Of a stretch of DNA of 64,000 nt, positions 35,512 to 45,520 are shown piece after piece (positions within the stretch are counted from its first letter, which is position 1; each line of letters begins with the position of its first letter). The stretch lies in assembly GCF_038502225.1 (NCBI RefSeq), contig NW_027196383.1, positions 29,802 through 93,801 of the forward strand. The letters are read 5' to 3'. A program made the position numbers and the translations under genes. This stretch comes from Cherax quadricarinatus. Its lineage: Eukaryota; Arthropoda; Malacostraca; Decapoda; Parastacidae. The notes under the pieces are model-generated. The model did no database searches. It was not told the DNA's origin and saw only the letters and a list, made by a program, of their open reading frames with translations.

Positions 35512-38457
35512 TCACACCCACCCACATCTACTCATGTATTTATCCAACCTATTTTTAAAGCTACACAACGTTCTGGCCTCTATAACGGTACTTGGGAGTT
35601 TGTTCCACTCATCCACAACTCTATTACCAAACCAGTACTTTCCTATATCCTTCCTGAATCTGAATTTTTCCAACTTAAAACCATTGCTGCGAGTCCTGTC
35701 TAGGCTAGATATTTTCAGCACACTATTTACATCCCCTTTATTTATTCCTGTCTTCCATTTATACACCTCAATCATATCCCCCCTAATTCTACGTCTTTCT
35801 AGAGAGTGCAGTTTCAGGGCCCTTAGTCTATCCTCATAGGGAAGGTTTCTGATACATGGGATCAACTTTGTCATCCTCCTTTGTACATTTTCCAGAGAAT
35901 TTATATCCATTCTGTAATACGGTGACCAAAACTGTGCAGCATAATCTAAATGAGGCCTAACCAAGGATGTATAGAGTTGAAGAACAACCTGAGGACTCCT
36001 ATTATTTATGCTTCTTGATATGAAGCCAAGGATTCTATTAGCTTTATTGCGAACACTTATGCACTGTTGTCTTGGTTTCAGATTACTGCTAACCAGAACT
36101 CCTAAATCTTTTTCGCAATCCGTAATATTAAGATCTACATTATTTAGTTTATATGTGGCATGGTTATTGTCCTGTCCAACATTTAGAACTTTGCATTTGT
36201 CTATATTAAACTGCATCTGCCACTTCTCCGACCACTGCATCAGTCTATTCAAATCTTCCTGGAGTGCTCGAATGTCCTCGTCAGAATGAATTCGACGGCC
36301 TATTTTGGTGTCATCGGCAAACTTGCCGATGTCGCTCTTTATGCCCTCATCTATGTCGTTTATGTAGATTGTGAACAGCAGGGGGCCCAACACTGACCCC
36401 TGTGGAACACCGCTCGTGACGCTTCCCCACTCTGATTTCTCCCCATTTATGCAAACTCTCTGCTGCCTATTTGTCAACCATGCCTCTATCCAGGAAAAAA
36501 TTTCTCCTCCTATTCCATGTGCTTTAATTTTCCTCAATAGTCTCTGATGTGGGACCCTGTCAAAAGCCTTACTGAAGTCCATATACACAATATCATATTC
36601 ATTACCATGATCTACCTCCTCAAATACCTTAGTGAAAAAAGTTAATAAATTCGTAAGGCAGGAACGCCCCTTTGTAAAACCATGCTGAGATTCGTTGATT
36701 AATTTATGCTTTTCAAGGTGGCTACGAACTGCCTCGGCAATTATTGATTCCATAAATTTTCCCACTATGGAGGTTAGGCTTATTGGTCTATAGTTCGAAG
36801 CTAAGGACCTGTCACCTGTTTTGAAAATAGGTATCACATTTGCCATTTTCCACTTATCTGGCACCATGCCAGTTTGTAGTGATATGTTGAAAAGATTAGC
36901 CAAAGGTGTGCTAAGCTCCTCTTTACATTCCTTTAGAACCCTTGCATACAGTTCATCAGGGCCTGGGGATTTGTTAGGTTTTAATTTATCTATTTGCCTA
37001 AGGACCATGTCACTTGTGACCCTAATAGTGCACAGTTTATTATCGTCCTGTTCTACATAATTTATCATTACTGGAATATCGCTGGTATCCTCCTGTGTAA
37101 AAACTGAGAGGAAGTATGTGTTAAAAATTCTACACATTTCCTTATCACTGTCAGTGAGCTGACCCGAGGAACTTTTGAGTGGGCCTATCTTGTCCCTGAT
37201 CTTACTTCTGTATACCTGAAAGAATCCTTTTGGGTTAGTCTTCGATTCTCTTGCAACTTTAACCTCATAATCTCTTTTTGCTTTTCTAATTCCCTTTTTT
37301 ATTTCTCTCTTTAACTGAATATATCGATTTCTTAATTGCCCCTCTCCTCTTTTGATTTGCCTATATATGCCTCTCTTTTGACCAATCAGATATTTTAATC
37401 TATTGTTCATCCATTTAGGATCATTTTTGTTTGATCTGATTTCCCTATTTGGAACATAATTTGACTGAGCAGCTAGAACTATGCCCTGGAAAGCATCATA
37501 TCGGCAACCATCACCACCTACCTGACCCTTAGTCAGGTCATTCCAGTTCAGCCCACCTAAGTAATTTTTCAGTCCTATGAAATCAGCCAAGCGAAAGTCA
37601 GGGACGGAGACTTGATTGCCATTATTAGGGGAATTCCATGATATATTAAAACTGAGTGATTTGTGATCACTTTCCCCAAGCTCATCATTAACCTCAAGAT
37701 TATTAATTAGTGTTTCCCTACTGGCAAGAACCAAGTCAAGGAGGTTATTTCCCCTAGTTGGCTCTGTCACAAACTGTTTTAAAAAACAATCCTGGATCGT
37801 ATCAAGAAAGTCACCTGACTCTAAATTTCCTGTCAAATTGCTCCAGTCAATCTGTCTATAGTTGAAATCTCCCATTAGCACAACATTTTCGTATGTAGAT
37901 GCCTTACGAATTTCGTCCCATAGAAGTTTACTGCACTCCCTATCAAGATTTGGGGCCCTGTAAATCACACCCAAAATTAGTTTTTCTCGGCCCTCGAGAA
38001 GCTGTAACCAAACAGATTCAGTGGCTGACGCTTCTAATTTAATATCTTGTCTAACACAACAATTTAAATTGTCTCTGACATACATCGCTACTCCACCACC
38101 TTTCCTGTTGACCCTGTCAGTGTGGAATAATTTATAGCCTTGTATGTGACATTCAGAGGGCATCTCTCTATCTTTCAGATTGAGCCAGGTCTCTGTTATA
38201 GCAATAATATCTATGTTTCCTGCACTTGCAATTAATCTTAGCTCATCTATCTTATTTCTTACACTCCTGCTATTAGTATAGTAAACCTTAAGGGAGCTAG
38301 TCCCTTGCTGCCCTCTGCTGTCCCCCTTTGTTTGCTGACCTGATCTATTGTCTTTATTTATAACTTCATGCTGAATGCCTTTTATACATTTACTGTTTCC
38401 AACCCTAGTGTTGCAACCTGCTTGTTTCCCACACACACCCATACCTCTATCTTCCAT
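35512..38457 (-). CDS. CR1 C2 ORF2: endonuclease-reverse transcriptase, 981 aa
   Basis: The ATG at 38457 overlaps the ORF1 stop as TGATG. The endonuclease has VYYTNSRSVRNKIDEL near 60, AITETWLN, GGGVAMYVR, MGDFNYRQIDW near 199 and GESDHKSL near 261. The RT has NYRPISLTSIVGK, YMDFSKAFDRVPHQRL near 631, GVPQGSVLGPLLFTIYINDI and KFADDTKIGR near 716. The C-terminus holds LERRRIRGDMIEVYKW and WNKLPSTV. It is close to B1 in layout but clearly a separate family; C1 (18535-19519) is its nearest relative here. The frame is intact. Confidence 0.93.
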   Translation of the reverse strand: MEDRGMGVCGKQAGCNTRVGNSKCIKGIQHEVINKDNRSGQQTKGDSRGQQGTSSLKVYYTNSRSVRNKIDELRLIASAGNIDIIAITETWLNLKDREMPSECHIQGYKLFHTDRVNRKGGGVAMYVRDNLNCCVRQDIKLEASATESVWLQLLEGREKLILGVIYRAPNLDRECSKLLWDEIRKASTYENVVLMGDFNYRQIDWSNLTGNLESGDFLDTIQDCFLKQFVTEPTRGNNLLDLVLASRETLINNLEVNDELGESDHKSLSFNISWNSPNNGNQVSVPDFRLADFIGLKNYLGGLNWNDLTKGQVGGDGCRYDAFQGIVLAAQSNYVPNREIRSNKNDPKWMNNRLKYLIGQKRGIYRQIKRGEGQLRNRYIQLKREIKKGIRKAKRDYEVKVARESKTNPKGFFQVYRSKIRDKIGPLKSSSGQLTDSDKEMCRIFNTYFLSVFTQEDTSDIPVMINYVEQDDNKLCTIRVTSDMVLRQIDKLKPNKSPGPDELYARVLKECKEELSTPLANLFNISLQTGMVPDKWKMANVIPIFKTGDRSLASNYRPISLTSIVGKFMESIIAEAVRSHLEKHKLINESQHGFTKGRSCLTNLLTFFTKVFEEVDHGNEYDIVYMDFSKAFDRVPHQRLLRKIKAHGIGGEIFSWIEAWLTNRQQRVCINGEKSEWGSVTSGVPQGSVLGPLLFTIYINDIDEGIKSDIGKFADDTKIGRRIHSDEDIRALQEDLNRLMQWSEKWQMQFNIDKCKVLNVGQDNNHATYKLNNVDLNITDCEKDLGVLVSSNLKPRQQCISVRNKANRILGFISRSINNRSPQVVLQLYTSLVRPHLDYAAQFWSPYYRMDINSLENVQRRMTKLIPCIRNLPYEDRLRALKLHSLERRRIRGDMIEVYKWKTGINKGDVNSVLKISSLDRTRSNGFKLEKFRFRKDIGKYWFGNRVVDEWNKLPSTVIEARTLCSFKNRLDKYMSRCGWV

Positions 38458-39383
38458 CAGTTTAAAATCATAGGCATTTCACCAATGGCCTTCTCAATCG
38501 AGTCTGCAAGTGCTACCACCCCAGCCCCAGAGAGATGTACCCCATCCCTTGCATACATATCATGTTTGCCATAAAAGTTGTTCCAGTTGTCAATGAATGG
38601 GATTGCAAGTTCCTTGCAGTATCTGTCTAGCCAGCAATTTACACCAATTGCCCTAGACAACCATTCATTTCCTACTCCCCTTCTAGGCAAGATGCTACAT
38701 ATGATTGGGATCCCTCCCTTAGACTTAATGAAATCTATAGCTGACCTGTACTTATCTAGCAGCTCTTCTCTCCTACCCTTCCCAATATCATTTCCACCAG
38801 CACTGAGACAGATAATGGGCTTGTTCCCATTACCTGACATGATATTATCCAGCCTGTTGACAATGTCCCCAACACCAGCTCCAGGGAAGCACACTCTATC
38901 TCTCATCTTCTTATTCCTATTACAAAAAGCACGGTCAATATATCTTACCTGAGAGTCACCAACCACAAGAATGCGCTTACCTCCATTAGCAGGGGCAGTA
39001 GTACCCTTACCTTCACTGGCCACTGAAGTACATTCATCCTGAAGAACAGAGAAGCGATTTCCTACCTTCAGATCTTCACTCTTAACTTTCCTTACTCTGA
39101 TGCGCCTCCCATTACTGTGAACCACTCGCCACTTGTAGCAGGTGCTGGGCTGCACCTCACTGCTGGTAGCCGTTGCTACCTCCCCAACTACAGCCTCCTC
39201 ACAGCGAGAGACAGACTGCACCTCACTGCTAGAAGCCTCATTCCCCACAACTCCAGCCACCTCACACTCTCTCCCAGACCCATTGAGGTGGACCTTCAGC
39301 CTCCTAATCTCCTCCTGGAGAAGCAAGACCTCCTCCTTCAACTCTCCAACCTCAATTTTTAAAACACTGCAGAAGCAAGCCAT
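38457..39383 (-). CDS. CR1 C2 ORF1: coiled coil plus SGNH esterase, 308 aa
   Basis: Starts MACFCSVLKIEVGELKEEVL at an ATG with a G at +4. Residues about 8-35 form a heptad-like coiled coil, followed by a Ser/Val/Glu-rich linker and a basic patch (NGRRIRVRKVKSEDLKVGNR). The SGNH hydrolase has LVVGDSQVRYID near 140, GAGVGDIVNRLD, LSAGGNDIGKG near 194, CSILPRRGVGNEW and ARDGVHLSGAG near 283, giving Ser, Gly, Asn and Asp-His. This is the full-length counterpart of B1 ORF1. It ends TGATG, sharing one base with the ORF2 start, which would suit termination-reinitiation. Confidence 0.92.
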   Translation of the reverse strand: MACFCSVLKIEVGELKEEVLLLQEEIRRLKVHLNGSGRECEVAGVVGNEASSSEVQSVSRCEEAVVGEVATATSSEVQPSTCYKWRVVHSNGRRIRVRKVKSEDLKVGNRFSVLQDECTSVASEGKGTTAPANGGKRILVVGDSQVRYIDRAFCNRNKKMRDRVCFPGAGVGDIVNRLDNIMSGNGNKPIICLSAGGNDIGKGRREELLDKYRSAIDFIKSKGGIPIICSILPRRGVGNEWLSRAIGVNCWLDRYCKELAIPFIDNWNNFYGKHDMYARDGVHLSGAGVVALADSIEKAIGEMPMILN

Positions 39384-39456
39384 GCTTTGTAACTGTCCAC
39401 ACTAATCCCCAAAGCAGCTCAGGGTCTGTGACCTCACGTGACGACTGACCACTGAC

Positions 39457-39852
39457 GACAGGCAGAGATCTTGCAGTCCGCCTGAATGAACATCGAAATG
39501 CCTCTAACAGAGACGATGTAAGGTACGCATGTGTCCTCCACAGAGACTTGCCTAGAAGCTTTACTAATCGCCGTCACCGACACTATAGAACGCAACACTG
39601 GAAACTACAAAATTTCAAAAACATTGGCATACATGATACTTAAGCAGCACCAACCCAACAACACAGGAGTCACATGATTTCATCGTCTACCCGTCCTCAT
39701 CATAGGCAGAGGTTGTTTTGATAAGGACCTGCCTCGCATGGGCCAGTAGGCCTTCTACAGTGTTCCTCCATTCTTATGTTCTTATGACATTCCTCAGGTC
39801 ACGTGCGTCACACCTCACTCTCCGCCTATATATAATGTCTTTCTACCTCTGT
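39457..39852 (+). pseudogene. Inverted Penelope copy, right half (nuclease end and 3' UTR)
   Basis: Resumes at GACAGGCAGAGATCTTGCAG (RDLAVRLNEHRNASNRDDV), then loses about 75 bp after CTCCACAGAGACT, which removes the STGHLMNWNEAQ segment and shifts frame. The remaining 3' UTR includes the CR1-type module (TGGGCCAGTAGGCCTTCTAC, TTCTTATGTTCTTATG) and ends at CTACCTCTGT, before the hammerhead-like motif. The bases 39853-39957 show nothing recognisable. Confidence 0.85.
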
Positions 39853-39957
39853 GCAATTGATGATGCAATCAGGTCCCTGCACAATCGAATAATTGAAGCT
39901 ACCAATGCAACTTGCCAATTAGCTTCCACAAAGATATACCAACAATATAAACCTTAT

Positions 39958-42900
39958 TTATTTTTTATTATCACACTGGCCGATTCCCACCAAGGCAGGG
40001 TGGCCCGAAAAAGAAAAACTTTCACCATCATTCACTCCATCACTGTCTTGCCAGAAGGGTGCTTTACACTACAGTTTTTAAACTGCAACATTAACACCCC
40101 TCCTTCAGAGTGCAGGCACTGTACTTCCCATCTCCAGGACTCAAGTCCGGCCTGCCGGTTTCCCTGAATCCCTTCATAAATGTTACTTTGCTCACACTCC
40201 AACAGCACGTCAAGTATTAAAAACCATTTGTCTCCATTCACTCCTATCAAACACGCTCACGCATGCCTGCTGGAAGTCCAAGCCCCTCGCACACAAAACC
40301 TCCTTTACCCCCTCCCTCCAACCCTTCCTAGGCCGACCCCTACCCCGCCTTCCTTCCACTACAGACTGATACACTCTTGAAGTCATTCTGTTTCGCTCCA
40401 TTCTCTCTACATGTCCGAACCACCTCAACAACCCTTCCTCAGCCCTCTGGACAACAGTTTTGGTAATCCCGCACCTCCTCCTAACTTCCAAACTACGAAT
40501 TCTCTGCATTATATTCACACCACACATTGCCCTCAGACATGACATCTCCACTGCCTCCAGCCTTCTCCTCGCTGCAACATTCATCACCCACGCTTCACAC
40601 CCATATAAGAGCGTTGGTAAAACTATACTCTCATACATTCCCCTCTTTGCCTCCAAGGACAAAGTTCTTTGTCTCCACAGACTCCTAAGTGCACCACTCA
40701 CTCTTTTTCCCTCATCAATTCTATGATTCACCTCATCTTTCATAGACCCATCCGCTGACACGTCCACTCCCAAATATCTGAATACATTCACCTCCTCCAT
40801 ACTCTCTCCCTCCAATCTGATATTCAATCTTTCATCACCTAATCTTTTTGTTATCCTCATAACCTTACTCTTTCCTGTATTCACCTTTAATTTTCTTCTT
40901 TTGCACACCCTACCAAATTCATCCACCAATCTCTGCAACTTCTCTTCAGAATCTCCCAAGAGCACAGTGTCATCAGCAAAGAGCAGCTGTGACAACTCCC
41001 ACTTTGTGTGTGATTCTTTATCTTTTAACTCCACGCCTCTTGCCAAGACCCTCGCATTTACTTCTCTTACAACCCCATCTATAAATATATTAAACAACCA
41101 CGGTGACATCACACATCCTTGTCTAAGGCCTACTTTTACTGGGAAAAAATTTCCCTCTTTCCTACATACTCTAACTTGAGCCTCACTATCCTCGTAAAAA
41201 CTCTTCACTGCTTTCAGTAACCTACCTCCTACACCATACACTTGCAACATCTGCCACATTGCCCCCCTATCCACCCTGTCATACGCCTTTTCCAAATCCA
41301 TAAATGCCACAAAGACCTCTTTAGCCTTATCTAAATACTGTTCACTTATATGTTTCACTGTAAACACCTGGTCCACACACCCCCTACCTTTCCTAAAGCC
41401 TCCTTGTTCATCTGCTATCCTATTCTCCGTCTTACTCTTAATTCTTTCAATTATAACTCTACCATACACTTTACCAGGTACACTCAACAGACTTATCCCC
41501 CTATAATTTTTGCACTCTCTTTTATCCCCTTTGCCTTTATACAAAGGAACTATGCATGCTCTCTGCCAATCCCTAGGTACCTTACCCTCTTCCATACATT
41601 TATTAAATAATTGCACCAACCACTCCAAAACTATATCCCCACCTGCTTTTAACATTTCTATCTTTATCCCATCAATCCCGGCTGCCTTACCCCCTTTCAT
41701 TTTACCTACTGCCTCACGAACTTCCCCCACACTCACAACTGGCTCTTCCTCACTCCTACAAGATGTTATTCCTCCTTGCCCTATACACGAAATCACAGCT
41801 TCCCTATCTTCATCAACATTTAACAATTCCTCAAAATATTCCCTCCATCTTCCCAATACCTCTAACTCTCCATTTAATAACTCTCCTCTCCTATTTTTAA
41901 CTGACAAATCCATTTGTTCTCTAGGCTTTCTTAACTTGTTAATCTCACTCCAAAACTTTTTCTTATTTTCAACAAAATTTGTTGATAACATCTCACCCAC
42001 TCTCTCATTTGCTCTCTTTTTACATTGCTTCACCACTCTCTTAACCTCTCTCTTTTTCTCCATATACTCTTCCCTCCTTGCATCACTTCTACTTTGTAAA
42101 AACTTCTCATATGCTAACTTTTTCTCCCTTACTACTCTCTTTACATCATCATTCCACCAATCGCTCCTCTTCCCTCCTGCACCCACTTTCCTGTAACCAC
42201 AAACTTCTGCTGAACACTCTAACACTACATTTTTAAACCTACCCCATACCTCTTCGACCCCATTGCCTATGCTCTCATTAGCCCATCTATCCTCCAATAG
42301 CTGTTTATATCTTACCCTAACTGCCTCCTCTTTTAGTTTATAAACCTTCACCTCTCTCTTCCCTGATGCTTCTATTCTCCTTGTATCCCATCTACCTTTT
42401 ACTCTCAGTGTAGCTACAACTAGAAAGTGATCTGATATATCTGTGGCCCCTCTATAAACATGTACATCCTGAAGTCTACTCAACAGTCTTTTATCTACCA
42501 ATACATAATCCAACAAACTACTGTCATTTCGCCCTACATCATATCTTGTATACTTATTTATCCTCTTTTTCTTAAAATATGTATTACCTATAACTAAACC
42601 CCTTTCTATACAAAGTTCAATCAAAGGGCTCCCATTATCATTTACACCTGGCACCCCAAACTTACCTACCACACCCTCTCTAAAAGTTTCTCCTACTTTA
42701 GCATTCAGGTCCCCTACCACAATTACTCTCTCACTTGGTTCAAAGGCTCCTATACATTCACTTAACATCTCCCAAAATCTCTCTCTCTCCTCTGCATTCC
42801 TCTCTTCTCCAGGTGCATACACGCTTATTATGACCCACTTCTCGCATCCAACCTTTACTTTAATCCACATAATTCTTGAATTTACACATTCATATTCTCT

Positions 42901-43553
42901 TTTCTCCTTCCATAACTGATCATTTAACATTACTGCTACCCCTTCCTTTGCTCTAACTCTCTCAGATACTCCAGATTTAATCCCATTTATTTCCCCCCAC
43001 TGAAACTCTCCTACCCCCTTCAGCTTTGTTTCGCTTAGGGCCAGGACATCCAACTTCTTTTCATTCATAACATCAGCAATCATCTGTTTCTTGTCATCCG
43101 CACTACATCCACGCACATTTAAGCATCCCAGTTTTATAAAGTTTTTCTTCTTCTCTTTTTTAGTAAATGTCTACAGGAGAAGGGGTTACTAGCCCATTGC
43201 TCCCGGCATTTTAGTCGCCTCATACGACACGCATGGCTTACGGAGGAAAGATTCTTTTCCACTTCCCCATGGACAATAGAAGAAATAAAAAAGAACAAGA
43301 GCTATTTAGAAAAAGGAGAAAAACCTAGATGTATGTATATATATATATGCATGTGCGTGTCTGTGAAGTGTGACCAAAGTGTAAGTAGGAGTAGCAAGAT
43401 ATCCCTGTTATCTAGCGTGTTTATGAGACAGAAAAAGAAACCAGCAATCCTACCATCATGCAAAACAGTTACAGGTTTCTGTTTCACAGTCATCTGGCAG
43501 GACGGTAGTACTTCCCTGGGTGGTTGCTGTCTACCAACCTACTACACTTTATG
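39958..43553 (-). mobile_element. RTE-type LINE copy D2, near full length
   Basis: Includes the 3' UTR (39958-40209, with the GGCAGGGTGGCCCGAAAAAG block shared with D1), the EN-RT frame, and a 5' UTR of about 380 bp (43171-43553) with the GGCAGGACGGTAGTACTTCC block and TCTCCTGTAG. On the right it adjoins LINE E, which runs on the plus strand. Confidence 0.87.
40210..43170 (-). CDS. RTE D2 endonuclease-reverse transcriptase, about 986 aa, no obvious AUG start
   Basis: The frame is open from just after a TAG at 43171-43173 and has no early ATG; it reads KLGCLNVRGCSADDKKQMI, so translation may use a non-AUG codon or the true start may be lost. Endonuclease: VLALSETKLKG near 43, GVAVMLND, VVGDLNAKVGETF near 152, DISDHFLVV near 243. 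RT: YRGISLLSVPGK near 558, FMDLEKAYDRV near 623, VGLRQGCVMSPWLF near 680, LLFADDTVLLG near 728, YLGVDVSADGSM. The tail has RWFGHVERM, GRGRPRKGWREG near 947 and DRSEWRQMVF. The single compact EN-RT ORF and tail fit the RTE group. No stops interrupt it. Confidence 0.9.
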   Translation of the reverse strand, partial: TFTKKEKKKNFIKLGCLNVRGCSADDKKQMIADVMNEKKLDVLALSETKLKGVGEFQWGEINGIKSGVSERVRAKEGVAVMLNDQLWKEKREYECVNSRIMWIKVKVGCEKWVIISVYAPGEERNAEERERFWEMLSECIGAFEPSERVIVVGDLNAKVGETFREGVVGKFGVPGVNDNGSPLIELCIERGLVIGNTYFKKKRINKYTRYDVGRNDSSLLDYVLVDKRLLSRLQDVHVYRGATDISDHFLVVATLRVKGRWDTRRIEASGKREVKVYKLKEEAVRVRYKQLLEDRWANESIGNGVEEVWGRFKNVVLECSAEVCGYRKVGAGGKRSDWWNDDVKRVVREKKLAYEKFLQSRSDARREEYMEKKREVKRVVKQCKKRANERVGEMLSTNFVENKKKFWSEINKLRKPREQMDLSVKNRRGELLNGELEVLGRWREYFEELLNVDEDREAVISCIGQGGITSCRSEEEPVVSVGEVREAVGKMKGGKAAGIDGIKIEMLKAGGDIVLEWLVQLFNKCMEEGKVPRDWQRACIVPLYKGKGDKRECKNYRGISLLSVPGKVYGRVIIERIKSKTENRIADEQGGFRKGRGCVDQVFTVKHISEQYLDKAKEVFVAFMDLEKAYDRVDRGAMWQMLQVYGVGGRLLKAVKSFYEDSEAQVRVCRKEGNFFPVKVGLRQGCVMSPWLFNIFIDGVVREVNARVLARGVELKDKESHTKWELSQLLFADDTVLLGDSEEKLQRLVDEFGRVCKRRKLKVNTGKSKVMRITKRLGDERLNIRLEGESMEEVNVFRYLGVDVSADGSMKDEVNHRIDEGKRVSGALRSLWRQRTLSLEAKRGMYESIVLPTLLYGCEAWVMNVAARRRLEAVEMSCLRAMCGVNIMQRIRSLEVRRRCGITKTVVQRAEEGLLRWFGHVERMERNRMTSRVYQSVVEGRRGRGRPRKGWREGVKEVLCARGLDFQQACVSVFDRSEWRQMVFNT

Positions 43554-45472
43554 AAATTATCAAGCTCGAAGGCATCTTCAAACGCGACAACCACCAGCAG
43601 CTATGATGTATGGGAGAAAATTCTCTGAACCAGCCCACAATAACAGTCGTCAATTTAACAATAATCATTATCAGTTGGTAAATGAATGGAGAGATGAGAA
43701 CTTGGATGATCTACAACCACTACCTTCCATCGATACTTCAACTCTTGAAGATACCCACCCGCTTACTAGACCTATTACATTACTAGAGATGAGTCAGGTT
43801 ATTGGAAGAATGAGAAATAGAGCCCCTGGCCTCTCTGGAATAACAATGAAACAAATAAAGTACCTACCTAGAAATTGTAAACAGTCTTTGGTAAATATCT
43901 TTAATGCCATCTTGGCCTCAGGACATTTTCCAGTTGTTTTTAAGACTGCTAGGATGATCTTTCTTGGTAAGCCCAATAAAGACATCCACCAACCTGGGAA
44001 CTATAGACCTATATCTTTACTTGAAGTCACTGGAAAAGTTCTTGAGAAAGTCATTTCCAACAGATTGAACTACTATATGGAGTTTAATCACTTTTTTACT
44101 GAAAAACAATTTGGCTTTAGAACACATAGAGGTACCAATCATGCAATAAATGTTATTTTCGATACTGTAGCAAGTCTAAAACATCAGGGCAATCTTGCCT
44201 TAATTGCCACCAGAGATGTTCATAAAGCTTTTGATAGCTTATGGCATGATGGCCTTATATACAAACTCATTGACCTACCAGACCATAACTGGACTTTTCT
44301 CAGAGTAATTTATAATTTCTTAACTCAAAGAAAAATCATTCCCACCTTTCATGGCAGGTCGACAGAGCCTTTTATACCGACGGCTGGTGTCCCACAAGGT
44401 TCTTGTCTCAGTCCACTTCTGTTCAACATTTATGTGAATGACCTTCCTCAACCAGAGTTTAATGATACAATTGTGACACAGTTTGCAGATGATGTTATTC
44501 ATGTCGTCTCATCAACTCCAGTAACAGGAAAATACAAGTATGAGAGAGTCATAGAAAAAATGAATATTGAACTTCGTCGAACATCTAATTGGGAAAAGAA
44601 ATGGAGAATTACGACTAATCCTGACAAGGTCCTTGTTAGCACGATAGGATGTTTTGCATCAACAATTGAAGATAAAGGGGGTATCTCCATCAGAGGTACA
44701 CCTGTAGCCATTAGAAACCCTAACAAGATTTTGGGATATGAAATAGACAGGCTGCTCCACTCAACATCTCATGTAACTAAAAAGATCAACATAGCCAAAG
44801 CCGGTCTTAGCAGTCTCTTTCGATTCAATCAAGCCCCTCAACATGTCAAAAAACATCTGTATAAAATGATAATAAGACCTATACTTGAATACCCTTGTGT
44901 CCCAATGTCATTAACAACAAAGACCAACATGCTACGGTTACAAAGGGTCCAGAATAGAGATCTTCGCTTTATTACCAATACCAGGAGGAGAGACAGAGTT
45001 AAAATGGCAGATTTACACATACAACAAGATATTACTGCCATAAATGTACGCCTTGACACCCTAAAAAAGAAACAACTCTATACAATGCAAGAACTATACA
45101 TGCCGGATAGAGAACATCCTATACAAGTGGTAAATACCACCGATTATAGCATCAATACTCCTCCTCACAGGACTCAAAGAATGACTCTCCCACAGAGGGT
45201 CCGTCGTTTTATACATAAAGATGATTACCCTCGACCCATGATATTGAGCAACCTCCCTGATGAAGAAGATTGGGTAGCACCAGAACCCTTCTATGTATAC
45301 TAAGAAAACATCGCCCCCAATTAGGGAGACATCTTATATAACAATCTAATGTAAAAATTATGCTATTTACTATGGCTGGACACCACCTGTAAGAAGCCAT
45401 TGTCACGAATTCATAAACTGGCCAGAAAATTATTGCCTTCATTGTCGCATAAATATCCGTTGTGCAATCGCG

Positions 45473-45519
<47 letters not shown>
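43554..45519 (+). mobile_element. LINE copy E, 5'-truncated, with poly-A tail
   Basis: Carries one RT frame, a 3' UTR of about 170 bp (45304-45472) and a pure A run (45474-45519), so it is a poly-A-tailed LINE, different from the octamer-tailed CR1 and the AC-flanked family A. The 5' side starts at the 5' UTR end of D2. The long A run may be length-polymorphic. Confidence 0.85.
43603..45303 (+). CDS. LINE E reverse transcriptase, 566 aa, 5' partial
   Basis: The endonuclease is absent. RT motifs run in order: APGLSGITMKQIKYLP near 74, NYRPISLLEVTGKVLEKVIS near 133, QFGFRTHRGTNHAI, ATRDVHKAFDSLWHDGLIYK near 203, GVPQGSCLSPLLFNIYVNDL near 263 and TQFADDVIHVV near 295. The C-terminal part has IIRPILEYPCVP and LQRVQNRDLRFITNTRRRDR. 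This looks like the Jockey/I group, but I cannot settle the clade. The ATG at 43603 is simply the first in frame; upstream in-frame codons are open for a short way, and another frame there (YDVWEKIL) resembles a LINE linker, so a frameshift near the start is possible. Confidence 0.85.
   Translation: MMYGRKFSEPAHNNSRQFNNNHYQLVNEWRDENLDDLQPLPSIDTSTLEDTHPLTRPITLLEMSQVIGRMRNRAPGLSGITMKQIKYLPRNCKQSLVNIFNAILASGHFPVVFKTARMIFLGKPNKDIHQPGNYRPISLLEVTGKVLEKVISNRLNYYMEFNHFFTEKQFGFRTHRGTNHAINVIFDTVASLKHQGNLALIATRDVHKAFDSLWHDGLIYKLIDLPDHNWTFLRVIYNFLTQRKIIPTFHGRSTEPFIPTAGVPQGSCLSPLLFNIYVNDLPQPEFNDTIVTQFADDVIHVVSSTPVTGKYKYERVIEKMNIELRRTSNWEKKWRITTNPDKVLVSTIGCFASTIEDKGGISIRGTPVAIRNPNKILGYEIDRLLHSTSHVTKKINIAKAGLSSLFRFNQAPQHVKKHLYKMIIRPILEYPCVPMSLTTKTNMLRLQRVQNRDLRFITNTRRRDRVKMADLHIQQDITAINVRLDTLKKKQLYTMQELYMPDREHPIQVVNTTDYSINTPPHRTQRMTLPQRVRRFIHKDDYPRPMILSNLPDEEDWVAPEPFYVY

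Positions 45520-45520
<1 letters not shown>

Larger units (their letters stand above)
35475..39456 (-). mobile_element. CR1 LINE copy C2 nested in a Penelope copy
   Basis: Carries esterase ORF1 and EN-RT ORF2. Both flanks are plus-strand Penelope sequence, and about 70 bp of Penelope sequence (the GVYTIPC to YVGETG region) is missing at the insertion point. The 3' UTR (GAGTTAGACCTGATAGCTTG) ends at about GGTTGCCG, without the octamer tail seen in fragment C3 (46377-46598). Confidence 0.88.
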
